A model generated the notes under the pieces. The model worked only from the letters and a program-made list of their open reading frames with translations, had not been told where the DNA came from and did no database searches. The position numbers and the translations under genes were made by a program. DNA of 64,000 bases from contig VHAX01000005.1 of assembly GCA_016872215.1 (NCBI GenBank), forward strand, positions 29,363-93,362, given 5' to 3'. Below, piece after piece: positions 17,566 through 24,511 of the stretch; positions within the stretch are counted from its first letter, which is position 1; every line of letters starts with the position of its first letter. The DNA comes from Sphingomonadales bacterium. Its GTDB lineage: Bacteria > Bacteroidota > Bacteroidia > UBA7662.

Positions 17566-18996
17566 TCAGAGGGTTGAAATTTTTATTTTCTTTTGAATTT
17601 CGTCGAGTTGACCCCTGAATCTGCGGTCGGTATCCATTAGATCCTCTACCGCCTGGCAACTGTGAATGACGGTTGAATGGTCGCGTCCGCCGAAGGAATC
17701 GCCAATGCTCTTGAGGCTTTGTTTGGTGAATTTTTTGGCCAGAAACATCGATATTTGACGGGCCTGTACCACTTCACGTTTGCGTGTGCGGCCGCGGAGC
17801 ATCTCGACCGGAAGACCGAAATATTCACAAACCATAGTTTGAATGGTTTCGAGGGATACATCCGGATTTACATTTCTGACAAAATTCCGCATCACCATTT
17901 TGGCCAGATCCAGGTCGGGGTTCTTTTTATTGAGTGTGGTGTAGGCCATGAGTGAAGTGAGGGCACCTTCCAGTTCCCGAACGTTGGTATTGCAGTTTAG
18001 GGCAATAAAATCGATCACGTCGTCGGGCAGTTCTATGCCGTCGGAATACATCTTCATGTGCAGAATCGCCACACGTGTTTCGAAATCGGGGAAACTCAGG
18101 TCTGCACTGAGGCCCCATTTGAAGCGTGAAATAAGCCGTTCTTCCAGTCCCTTCAAATCCTTGGGTGATTTATCGCTTGTGAGTACGAGTTGTTTGCCGC
18201 TCTGGTGCAGGTGGTTAAATATATGGAAGAAGACGTCTTGTGTTTTCTCTTTTCCGGCCAGGTTATGCACGTCATCTATTATAAGTACATCAATCAACTG
18301 ATAGAAATTCACGAAATCGTTGGCTGAATGATTTTTGAGGGCATCGATGAACTGTTGGGTGAATTTCTCCGCAGTTACGTATAAAATGGTCCGCGAGGGA
18401 AAAAGGGTTCGGGTTTGGTTGCCCATGGCCTGTACGAGGTGGCTCTTCCCAAGTCCCGTGGGACCGTAAATCATTAGGGGGTTGAATGAAGTGCCCCCGG
18501 GCTTGGAGGCAACGGCCTGTGCAGCATTTCGAGCTAATCGGTTGCAATCACCCTCAACAAAATTTTCGAAGTTGTAACGTGGATTGAGTTGGGGGTCGAC
18601 CTGAATTTTACGCAGTCCGGGTATGATGAAGGGATTCTTGATGTTGCTCCCAATATTGACCCCAAGCGATACGTCCTGCTGCTTGCTGCGGCCCGGAGAA
18701 CCCGGAACACTTACCGTATAGGGTTCCTGTCCATTGTAATGGCCGTCCATCAGGATGTTGTACTCAAGCCGCCCGTCAGGACCCAATTCCCTTCGAATTG
18801 TTTTGTGCAGCAGGTTTACATAGTGTTCTTCGAGCCATTCATAAAAAAACTGACTCGGAACCTGAATGGTGAGCACACCCTCCTGCAGGCGAACCGGTTG
18901 TATGGGTTCGAACCAGGTTTTGTAGCTTTGCTGCGTCACATTATCACGGATCACTGACAAGCAACCCCCCCAAACTTCTTCCTTGGTTTTCTGCAT
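17566..18996 (-). CDS. dnaA: Chromosomal replication initiator protein DnaA
   Basis: Replication initiator of 476 residues. Domain I is at the N-terminus (VIRDNVTQQSYKTWFEPIQP), the AAA+ domain follows with Walker A GPTGLGKSH and Walker B LIIDDVHN, and the DNA-binding domain IV ends the protein with the signature GGRDHSTVIHSC. The start at 18996 (MQKTKEEVW) matches the family; the 68 residues before it in the ORF are hydrophobic noise from the leader. The 200 bp upstream hold a perfect DnaA box and a palindrome, so autoregulation by DnaA-ATP is likely. hisS follows on the same strand. Confidence 0.96.
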   Translation of the reverse strand: MQKTKEEVWGGCLSVIRDNVTQQSYKTWFEPIQPVRLQEGVLTIQVPSQFFYEWLEEHYVNLLHKTIRRELGPDGRLEYNILMDGHYNGQEPYTVSVPGSPGRSKQQDVSLGVNIGSNIKNPFIIPGLRKIQVDPQLNPRYNFENFVEGDCNRLARNAAQAVASKPGGTSFNPLMIYGPTGLGKSHLVQAMGNQTRTLFPSRTILYVTAEKFTQQFIDALKNHSANDFVNFYQLIDVLIIDDVHNLAGKEKTQDVFFHIFNHLHQSGKQLVLTSDKSPKDLKGLEERLISRFKWGLSADLSFPDFETRVAILHMKMYSDGIELPDDVIDFIALNCNTNVRELEGALTSLMAYTTLNKKNPDLDLAKMVMRNFVRNVNPDVSLETIQTMVCEYFGLPVEMLRGRTRKREVVQARQISMFLAKKFTKQSLKSIGDSFGGRDHSTVIHSCQAVEDLMDTDRRFRGQLDEIQKKIKISTL

Positions 18997-19061
18997 ATAA
19001 AATTGACGTGGAACAGCGATGGGAATCCACAGACGAGGCAACGAAAATCGAACGAAAAAAG

Positions 19062-19069
19062 CAAACAGA
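19062..19069 (-). promoter_or_regulatory. Possible -7 box of dnaA
   Basis: The minus strand reads TCTGTTTG, 7 of 8 to TAnnTTTG, 65 bp before the dnaA start. No TTTG is found at the right distance upstream, so support is weak. Confidence 0.3.
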
Positions 19070-19077
19070 AAAAATTT

Positions 19078-19107
19078 TGTTAAAAAATTAACAGGCGTTG
19101 TGGATAA
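19078..19107. promoter_or_regulatory. DnaA box and palindrome upstream of dnaA (possible oriC part)
   Basis: TGTGGATAA at 19099-19107 is an exact DnaA box (TTATCCACA on the minus strand). Six bp away lies the palindrome TGTTAA-AAAA-TTAACA (19078-19093) in a run of A and T that could melt easily. A second, weaker box (GAATCCACA) is near 19023. Such an arrangement fits dnaA autoregulation and could be one part of the origin, but a full origin normally needs more boxes, which I do not see. Confidence 0.55.
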
Positions 19108-19196
19108 CGGTGGAAAAGGACAATGAGGAGGCACGTGGAATAAGCAAAAAAAAAAATAGAACGAAGGAAACAATCGGCGGAACCTATGGCAATCCG

Positions 19197-20150
19197 TCAA
19201 CCTACATTCAACCGCTCACCTACAGGGATTAAAGATGCATCTGTAGGAGCTGCCTCAGTCGTTCTTCCTAATTTGATTTCCCAGTCGACCCTTCCCAATC
19301 GAAGGCCGCTGTGACCCGCCTGCACCACATACACGGCACGACCCTCCGGGTTGTAGTGTACCTCGGGTATATCCAGAAAACTGTGGGTATGTCCACCCAC
19401 GATCAGATCGATGCCCGACACTTCAAGAGCCAGACGCCGGTCGCTGGGACGTTCATCCGCATAGCTCAGTCCCAGATGGGAAAGACAGATCACTATATGG
19501 CAGCGGTGGATCATTCGTAAGCAGCTGACCTGACAGCGTGCCGCTTCAAACGGATCGCCCCAGCTTAGCTGAGGCACAAATGCCGGTGGAATGAGTCCCG
19601 CTGGCTTGATTCCCAACCCGAAAACCCCAATTTTCAGCGGGTCCCGACGAAGGATGACCGATGAAGCACATCTCTGAGCCAAACCGTGTCGGCCAAAACG
19701 ATAATTGGCGGATACCACGGGAAATCCGGCTTTCTGAAGCTGCAGCAACAGGTTGTCCATCCCCCCATCAAAATCATGGTTGCCCAGCGTAGCGGCATCG
19801 TATCCCAACTGCTGCATGGCACGAATCTCAACCTCACCGTTATAGAAATTGAAATACGGCGTGCCCTGAAAAAAATCGCCTGCATCGAGCAAGATACTAC
19901 GTGAGGCCCGATCGCGAATGCTCCTGATCAGCTCCATTCGGGCGGCCACTCCTCCCTGTCCGGCCAACGCACTGCCGGCGGGGTATGGATCAATCCGGCT
20001 ATGAGTGTCATTGGTGTGCAGTATACTGATTGGGTAGGTGGTCCCTTTTGCCTGCAAATATGTGGGTAGGGCGCCCGCCACCCCTATTCCAGCTACCGAA
20101 GCGCCCAATGCACGGATGAAATCGCGCCTATCGTATCCGAATTCTGCCAT
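19197..20150 (-). CDS. Exported metallophosphatase, 5'-nucleotidase catalytic domain
   Basis: Calcineurin-like phosphoesterase of 317 residues forming the catalytic half of a UshA-type 5'-nucleotidase. Metal-binding motifs are HTNDTHSRIDP, GDFFQGTPYFNF, GNHDFDGG and GGHTHS. The N-terminus YDRRDFIRALGASVAG is a twin-arginine signal, so it is probably exported folded with its metals. It lacks the nucleotidase C-terminal domain, which is encoded by the preceding gene; the two overlap by 23 bp. Together they likely hydrolyse periplasmic nucleotides. Its stop lies 200 bp before the dnaA start on the same strand. Confidence 0.88.
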   Translation of the reverse strand: MAEFGYDRRDFIRALGASVAGIGVAGALPTYLQAKGTTYPISILHTNDTHSRIDPYPAGSALAGQGGVAARMELIRSIRDRASRSILLDAGDFFQGTPYFNFYNGEVEIRAMQQLGYDAATLGNHDFDGGMDNLLLQLQKAGFPVVSANYRFGRHGLAQRCASSVILRRDPLKIGVFGLGIKPAGLIPPAFVPQLSWGDPFEAARCQVSCLRMIHRCHIVICLSHLGLSYADERPSDRRLALEVSGIDLIVGGHTHSFLDIPEVHYNPEGRAVYVVQAGHSGLRLGRVDWEIKLGRTTEAAPTDASLIPVGERLNVG

Positions 20151-20976
20151 CGGTTTGGCTCTTTAAGAGTTCTCCACTTTTCCCCATGGTCTCCAGATGC
20201 CGGGCAACCAGATCCGTGATCCGGTGGGCACCCCGTTGCACACGGCTTCCAATCAAAAATGAACATCCATCTCCCCCGTCCACCAGATAATCGGGCAAGG
20301 CCACGTGATAGGAATGTTTCTGCTGAAGGGGGTCATCTCCCACCCATACATCCGCGGCCTTGCCCTCAATTATGGACATGCGCATGCCCGAAAGCGCTAT
20401 TCCGCCCTTCCCCGCCCAATGGTCGAGCAATTGTTGAAGTTCTGTCCCCGACAGGGTGATTTTGTCGAGGTGATTGGGAAAGGGAAGCACCTCCATCACA
20501 TGCAAAAGCCGGAGTGTGTCGGCCGGAAACTCAGCCCGAATACCACCCGGGTTTAGCAGGGATATGTGCACCGTATCCCAAATACTGCGCGATTCTATCA
20601 GCAATATGTCAGCCAATAGGTTGGTGAGTTCCGATTCGGGCATGGATTTGATGAGTGCTTTAGGTGACCATAACAGGGGCTTATTAGTAAACTGATTTTG
20701 CAGGTTTCGGAATGAGTCGACCCAGGCAAATGACTGAGAAACCCTCCCTTTCAGGAGACTATCGCTGTTCAGGGTATAACTGTTGTATGCCTGATAAACC
20801 GAACTCGCCTTTTGCGTACGATTCGGTTTTCGAAGGGTGGTGTCGGACGGGTATGGAAATTCAAAATTTTGCTCAAAAAAATATTGCTCATATGGGGGCC
20901 CGGCGATCCTGTTCGTTCCCGAAGCAAGATTAGTCCAACAGAACAGCAACGCCCATAAAAGCAGAGATAACCGCAT
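20128..20976 (-). CDS. 5'-nucleotidase C-terminal domain protein
   Basis: Secreted protein of 282 residues carrying only the substrate-binding domain of 5'-nucleotidases. A Sec signal peptide (LSLLLWALLFCWTNLASG) comes first, and the C-terminal domain spans about 90-270 with LLNPGGIRAEFPADTLR, VLPFPNHLDKITLSGTEL and the hallmark LPDYLVDGGDGCSFL. No metallophosphatase motifs are present. It overlaps the downstream metallophosphatase gene by 23 bp, so translation is probably coupled and the two products may form one enzyme. In most bacteria both domains are one polypeptide. Confidence 0.85.
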   Translation of the reverse strand: MRLSLLLWALLFCWTNLASGTNRIAGPPYEQYFFEQNFEFPYPSDTTLRKPNRTQKASSVYQAYNSYTLNSDSLLKGRVSQSFAWVDSFRNLQNQFTNKPLLWSPKALIKSMPESELTNLLADILLIESRSIWDTVHISLLNPGGIRAEFPADTLRLLHVMEVLPFPNHLDKITLSGTELQQLLDHWAGKGGIALSGMRMSIIEGKAADVWVGDDPLQQKHSYHVALPDYLVDGGDGCSFLIGSRVQRGAHRITDLVARHLETMGKSGELLKSQTDGRIRIR

Positions 20977-20978
20977 GA

Positions 20979-21452
20979 TTAGGGTCGTTTTTGATGCAAA
21001 ATACGCAGGGCGCGGTTGCAGGCCGTCAAGCCACTTTCGGAGGCAAGATGCAACAAACGCTGTCGGAATAGAGTACCAGAATCGGAGGCAGAAGGGTCTG
21101 CAGTGGCTGAATGGATCAACCGGATGACCTCATCGCGCGCTGCGGATGCGGCGAGCCAAACAGTGGGGTCTACATAGAGTTGCTGACTCAGATTATGCTC
21201 CCATTCGATGTTGATGCCCGCCAGCAAGGCATGCCGAATTTGCTCTTTTGAATCACCGGCCGTTGGGGTTCGCATTAACAACCCCTCCGGTCTGAGTCGC
21301 TCCACAAACAGAAGAAGTCGCTCGTAGGCCTGAATTTCGAGCGGCAGCATAACTCGCTGACGCTGTAGGTGGCGGAACATAAAGAAGATGATAAACGATA
21401 CGGCCAGTGTCAACAGAAGCAGGGCTATGGCCAAAGCGAAATAGGTTTGCAT
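20979..21452 (-). CDS. Single-pass membrane protein of unknown function
   Basis: Protein of 157 residues with one N-terminal membrane helix (FALAIALLLLTLAVSFIIFF) and a helical cytoplasmic part containing LPLEIQAYERLLLFVERLRPEGLL. I recognise this pattern from a Bacteroidota family without known function. I chose the ATG at 21452, 17 codons inside the ORF, because a TATTTTCG box ends 4 bp before it. Its stop is 2 bp before the nucleotidase C-domain gene, so all three form one operon. The function cannot be inferred beyond that association. Confidence 0.65.
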   Translation of the reverse strand: MQTYFALAIALLLLTLAVSFIIFFMFRHLQRQRVMLPLEIQAYERLLLFVERLRPEGLLMRTPTAGDSKEQIRHALLAGINIEWEHNLSQQLYVDPTVWLAASAARDEVIRLIHSATADPSASDSGTLFRQRLLHLASESGLTACNRALRILHQKRP

Positions 21453-21456
21453 GATG

Positions 21457-21464
21457 CGAAAATA
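21457..21464 (-). promoter_or_regulatory. -7 box giving a leaderless start at 21452
   Basis: The minus strand reads TATTTTCG (7 of 8), then CATC, then ATG. The start point would fall at the ATG. Confidence 0.5.
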
Positions 21465-21507
21465 CGCACAGTGGCGGCTTGCGATAATCCCAAAACTGCG
21501 CATCCCT

Positions 21508-21515
21508 TATATTTG
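21508..21515 (+). promoter_or_regulatory. -7 box of the Fe-S carrier gene
   Basis: TATATTTG, a perfect TAnnTTTG, lies 29 bp before the ATG at 21545. Confidence 0.55.
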
Positions 21516-21544
21516 TATGTTTAAACAACTCATCGCGATCGATT

Positions 21545-21940
21545 ATGAATACATCCAACGGGTCTGAATTTGAAGATAAATCTGAAAACGGTCGACCAGC
21601 AGAATCCACACCGGCCTTCCCTACGATTCGGATTAGTCCCCGCGCACAGCAGGAATTGGAACGGTTATCAGCCCATTATCAAGACGGACAAATTACCCGT
21701 TTAGGCGTGAAAGGAGGTGGCTGTTCGGGCTTATCTTATATTTTGGAAGCCGGAAATCGTAAGGAGGACGATTATATTGTAAAATTTGAATCAGTAACAT
21801 TGGCTATAGAGCCTGTTCATGCCTTGTATTTAGACGGACTTCACCTGGATATCGGTGAGGGGTTGAGCAACCGGGGATTTATTTTCGAGAATCCTAATGC
21901 CGGAACTACATGTGGCTGCGGTACATCGTTCTCCCTGTAA
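21545..21940 (+). CDS. A-type iron-sulfur carrier (IscA/SufA/HesB family)
   Basis: Fe-S assembly scaffold or carrier of 131 residues. The core (about residues 27-131) has the three conserved cysteines: one in LGVKGGGCSGLSYIL and two in TTCGCGTSFSL at the C-terminus. About 26 polar, acidic residues precede the core, more than in E. coli IscA (107 residues). The gene stands alone between divergent and convergent neighbours, away from any suf or isc cluster, with its own TATATTTG promoter. Which A-type subgroup it belongs to (SufA, IscA or ErpA) is not decided. Confidence 0.88.
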   Translation: MNTSNGSEFEDKSENGRPAESTPAFPTIRISPRAQQELERLSAHYQDGQITRLGVKGGGCSGLSYILEAGNRKEDDYIVKFESVTLAIEPVHALYLDGLHLDIGEGLSNRGFIFENPNAGTTCGCGTSFSL

Positions 21941-22047
21941 GGCAGTGCTGAAAATTCCGGCTATTTTAAGTTCCGGATTAATCACAAACATTTATTGCAT
22001 ACATTCCACCAAACTACCTGCCGTAAAGCGAACCTCTATCCTACCCC

Positions 22048-23742
22048 TCAGCGCTTCCAACCACCTTTTCGCGGCGATTCTGTGCGGGATGAGTGATGGC
22101 GCGGACGACGTGCGCCTTGTTCGCCCGTTTTTTCAACCCGGATTCTGCGCCCGCGAAATGCTCCGCCATCAAATGTTTCGATGATTGCCGACATATGCGC
22201 CTCCTCAACCTCCACAATCGTGCGTGTGTCGCCCAGATCGATACGCCCAAGGTCAGCTTTCTTCAGTCCAGAATGGTCGAGCAAAAACTGCAATATGCTG
22301 GCCTTGTAGAAACCATCTCGGATTCCGAGGTTGATAAACAACCGCGACATAGGCCCTCCGGCCTCGCCCCGATCACCGCTCTGAACGTTCAAACCCTTAC
22401 GACCATGATCCGGTGTGGAAGGATTCAAATCGATTGCATCCTTGTAGTATTTCATAAAACGCTCAAATTCGAGCGCCACAATTCGTTCCAGCAAATCCTC
22501 CCTGGAAACGTCCGACAAACGGGCAAACAAGGGATCCAAAAACTCCTGGTAGTCGTAATCGCCCACAGGGGCGCTCGCGATTTTTTCCAGAAAATGGGAA
22601 AACTGTTTACGGGTGATTTCAGGGCCGTTCGGGATTGTACCCCGCTCCGGTACGGATGACAGGAGTCGGGCAATGTGTCGGATGCGGGTTTGTTCGCGGG
22701 GGGTTACCAAACTCAGACATTCACCTGTTTTTCCGGCCCGCCCAGTGCGTCCGGAACGGTGGGTGTAGACCTCAGGCTCGTCGGGAAGAGAGTAATTGAT
22801 GACATGGGTGAGGTCACTCACATCGATACCCCGAGCAGCCACATCGGTAGCAATCAGCAGCTGCAAACTACGGTCACGGAATCGACCCATCACGCGGTCG
22901 CGTTGTTGTTGCGTCAGATCACCATGGAGAGCCTCGATATCATAGCCTTCACGGATCAGCCTTTCGGCAATTTCCTGGGTTTCGGCGCGGGTGCGGCAAA
23001 AAATAATAGCATACATGCCTGGATGGAAGTCAACCAACCGTTTCAGGGCCTCAAACCGGTCGCGCTGTTGTACAACGTAGAATTTATGGCTGATGTTGGC
23101 CGCGGCTATATTGCGCGTTCCGGCGGAAATTTCCTCCGGATTCGACATATAATTGCCCGATATTTGTCGCACCGCATCCGGCATTGTAGCCGAAAAGAGC
23201 CAAGTCGATTGCCGCGAAGGGGTATTCTGGAGTATGTAATCGATGTCGTCGCGGAAGCCCATGTTGAGCATTTCGTCGGCCTCATCGAGCACGATATAAC
23301 GCACCGTGTCGAGACGTGCAGCCTTGCGGTCGATTAGATCGATTAGACGACCGGGGGTGGCCACGATGATCGCCGGGCGATCGCGCAATTCCTTGATTTG
23401 GGCCTGAATGCTGCTGCCTCCATATACAGCACACACTCCGATGTCGGGCAATGCGCTGGTAAACAATTTGAGGTCGGCCGTTATTTGCAGGCACAACTCA
23501 CGGGTGGGACTCAAAACCAACACCTGTAGTTCCGAGGGGTTCTCCATGCACATTTGCACGGCGGGCAGTCCGAACGCCGCGGTCTTGCCAGTTCCGGTTT
23601 GCGCCAGAGCCACCACATCGCGGATGCCTGAGGTGAGAACAGGGATTGTGAGTTTCTGAATAGGTGTCGGCTCGGTGAAACCTAAACGAGATACAGCGGT
23701 GCAGAGGGCCTGATGCAGACCAAGGGTTTCAAAGGCAGACAT
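22048..23742 (-). CDS. DEAD-box RNA helicase with DbpA-like RNA-binding domain
   Basis: ATP-dependent RNA helicase of 564 residues. The core motifs are all present: AQTGTGKTAAF (Walker A), VLDEADEMLNMGF (DEAD), SATMP (motif III), GIDVSDLTHVINY and HRSGRTGRAGKTG (motif VI). A DbpA-type RNA-binding domain follows near 465-535 (RLFINLGIRDGFYKASILQF) and the C-terminus is a basic tail rich in Arg. This architecture matches CsdA/DeaD-like helicases in ribosome assembly or cold adaptation. The start at 23742 is supported by the Q-motif spacing. Candidate -7 boxes on the minus strand lie near 23776-23794. The gene is divergent from cmk. Confidence 0.92.
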   Translation of the reverse strand: MSAFETLGLHQALCTAVSRLGFTEPTPIQKLTIPVLTSGIRDVVALAQTGTGKTAAFGLPAVQMCMENPSELQVLVLSPTRELCLQITADLKLFTSALPDIGVCAVYGGSSIQAQIKELRDRPAIIVATPGRLIDLIDRKAARLDTVRYIVLDEADEMLNMGFRDDIDYILQNTPSRQSTWLFSATMPDAVRQISGNYMSNPEEISAGTRNIAAANISHKFYVVQQRDRFEALKRLVDFHPGMYAIIFCRTRAETQEIAERLIREGYDIEALHGDLTQQQRDRVMGRFRDRSLQLLIATDVAARGIDVSDLTHVINYSLPDEPEVYTHRSGRTGRAGKTGECLSLVTPREQTRIRHIARLLSSVPERGTIPNGPEITRKQFSHFLEKIASAPVGDYDYQEFLDPLFARLSDVSREDLLERIVALEFERFMKYYKDAIDLNPSTPDHGRKGLNVQSGDRGEAGGPMSRLFINLGIRDGFYKASILQFLLDHSGLKKADLGRIDLGDTRTIVEVEEAHMSAIIETFDGGAFRGRRIRVEKTGEQGARRPRHHSSRTESPRKGGWKR

Positions 23743-23809
23743 GTGGATGCGTGGGGATAGACCCCAAATGGCCTGCGAAATTACTACAAAATTGGCCGAT
23801 GGGTTTGCC

Positions 23810-23817
23810 TATTTTTG
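23810..23817 (+). promoter_or_regulatory. -7 box giving a leaderless cmk
   Basis: TATTTTTG (perfect TAnnTTTG) is followed by CAAT and the GTG at 23822. This spacing puts the transcription start at or within a few bases of the start codon. Confidence 0.6.
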
Positions 23818-23821
23818 CAAT

Positions 23822-24511
23822 GTGAAAAAAGCACCTATCATAGCGTTAGACGGCTATTCTGCCTGTGGCAAGAGTACCCTGGCCAAGCAATTGGCTTGTG
23901 CACTGGGTTTGGTTTACGTTGATTCGGGTGCGATGTACCGAGGCGTCACGCTTTATTTTCTTCAAAACGGAATCGATCCGGCGTCCACCCTACAGGTAAA
24001 TTCTGCGCTGGATTCTGTGAACCTCGAATTTCGAAAGTCGGCCTTGGGCGATGAAAATGAATTGTGGTTGAATGGGGTGCGCATAGAGGATGAAATACGT
24101 GGTCCGGCCGTTTCTTCCGCCGTTAGTCGGGTTGCTGCCCTACCCGAGGTGCGCCGGAAACTCGTGGAAGCCCAGCGCATGCTGGGAGCACAGGGTGGTG
24201 TGGTGATGGATGGGCGCGACATCGGCACACATGTATTCCCGAAGGCCGACCTCAAGATTTTCATGACAGCCAGTCCGGAGATTCGCGCCTTGCGAAGGAA
24301 GGCTGAATTGAAACAGAAAGGGGAATTCTGGAGTTTGGCGGAGATTCTTCAGAATCTTGCAGAGCGTGACCATATCGACACCACCCGGGCAGACCAGCCA
24401 TTGCGACAAGCTGAAGATGCGGAGGTGCTCGATAATTCACACATGTCGCGAGAGGAACAGTTGGAATGGGCCCTGATGCGCGTGAAGGAGCGCGCGGGCA
24501 GCACCTGTTAA
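23822..24511 (+). CDS. cmk: Cytidylate kinase
   Basis: Nucleoside monophosphate kinase of 229 residues phosphorylating CMP and dCMP. The P-loop is in DGYSACGKST close to the N-terminus, then VDSGAMYRGVTLYF, VMDGRDIGTHVFP and the LID region with AERDHIDTTR, all typical of Cmk. The longest ORF begins at 23741, but its first 27 residues precede a normal Cmk N-terminus and overlap the promoter box; the GTG at 23822 (MKKAPIIALDGYS) is the likely start. Its TAA interlocks with the typA stop on the other strand. Confidence 0.93.
   Translation: MKKAPIIALDGYSACGKSTLAKQLACALGLVYVDSGAMYRGVTLYFLQNGIDPASTLQVNSALDSVNLEFRKSALGDENELWLNGVRIEDEIRGPAVSSAVSRVAALPEVRRKLVEAQRMLGAQGGVVMDGRDIGTHVFPKADLKIFMTASPEIRALRRKAELKQKGEFWSLAEILQNLAERDHIDTTRADQPLRQAEDAEVLDNSHMSREEQLEWALMRVKERAGSTC

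Noticed and set aside
19145-19160. Run of A upstream of dnaA (T run on the minus strand)
   Set aside because: It could help end the nucleotidase transcript, but no hairpin precedes it, so I did not call a terminator.
22675-23337. 220-residue plus-strand ORF
   Set aside because: A shadow of the DEAD-box helicase; the composition follows the other strand's codons.
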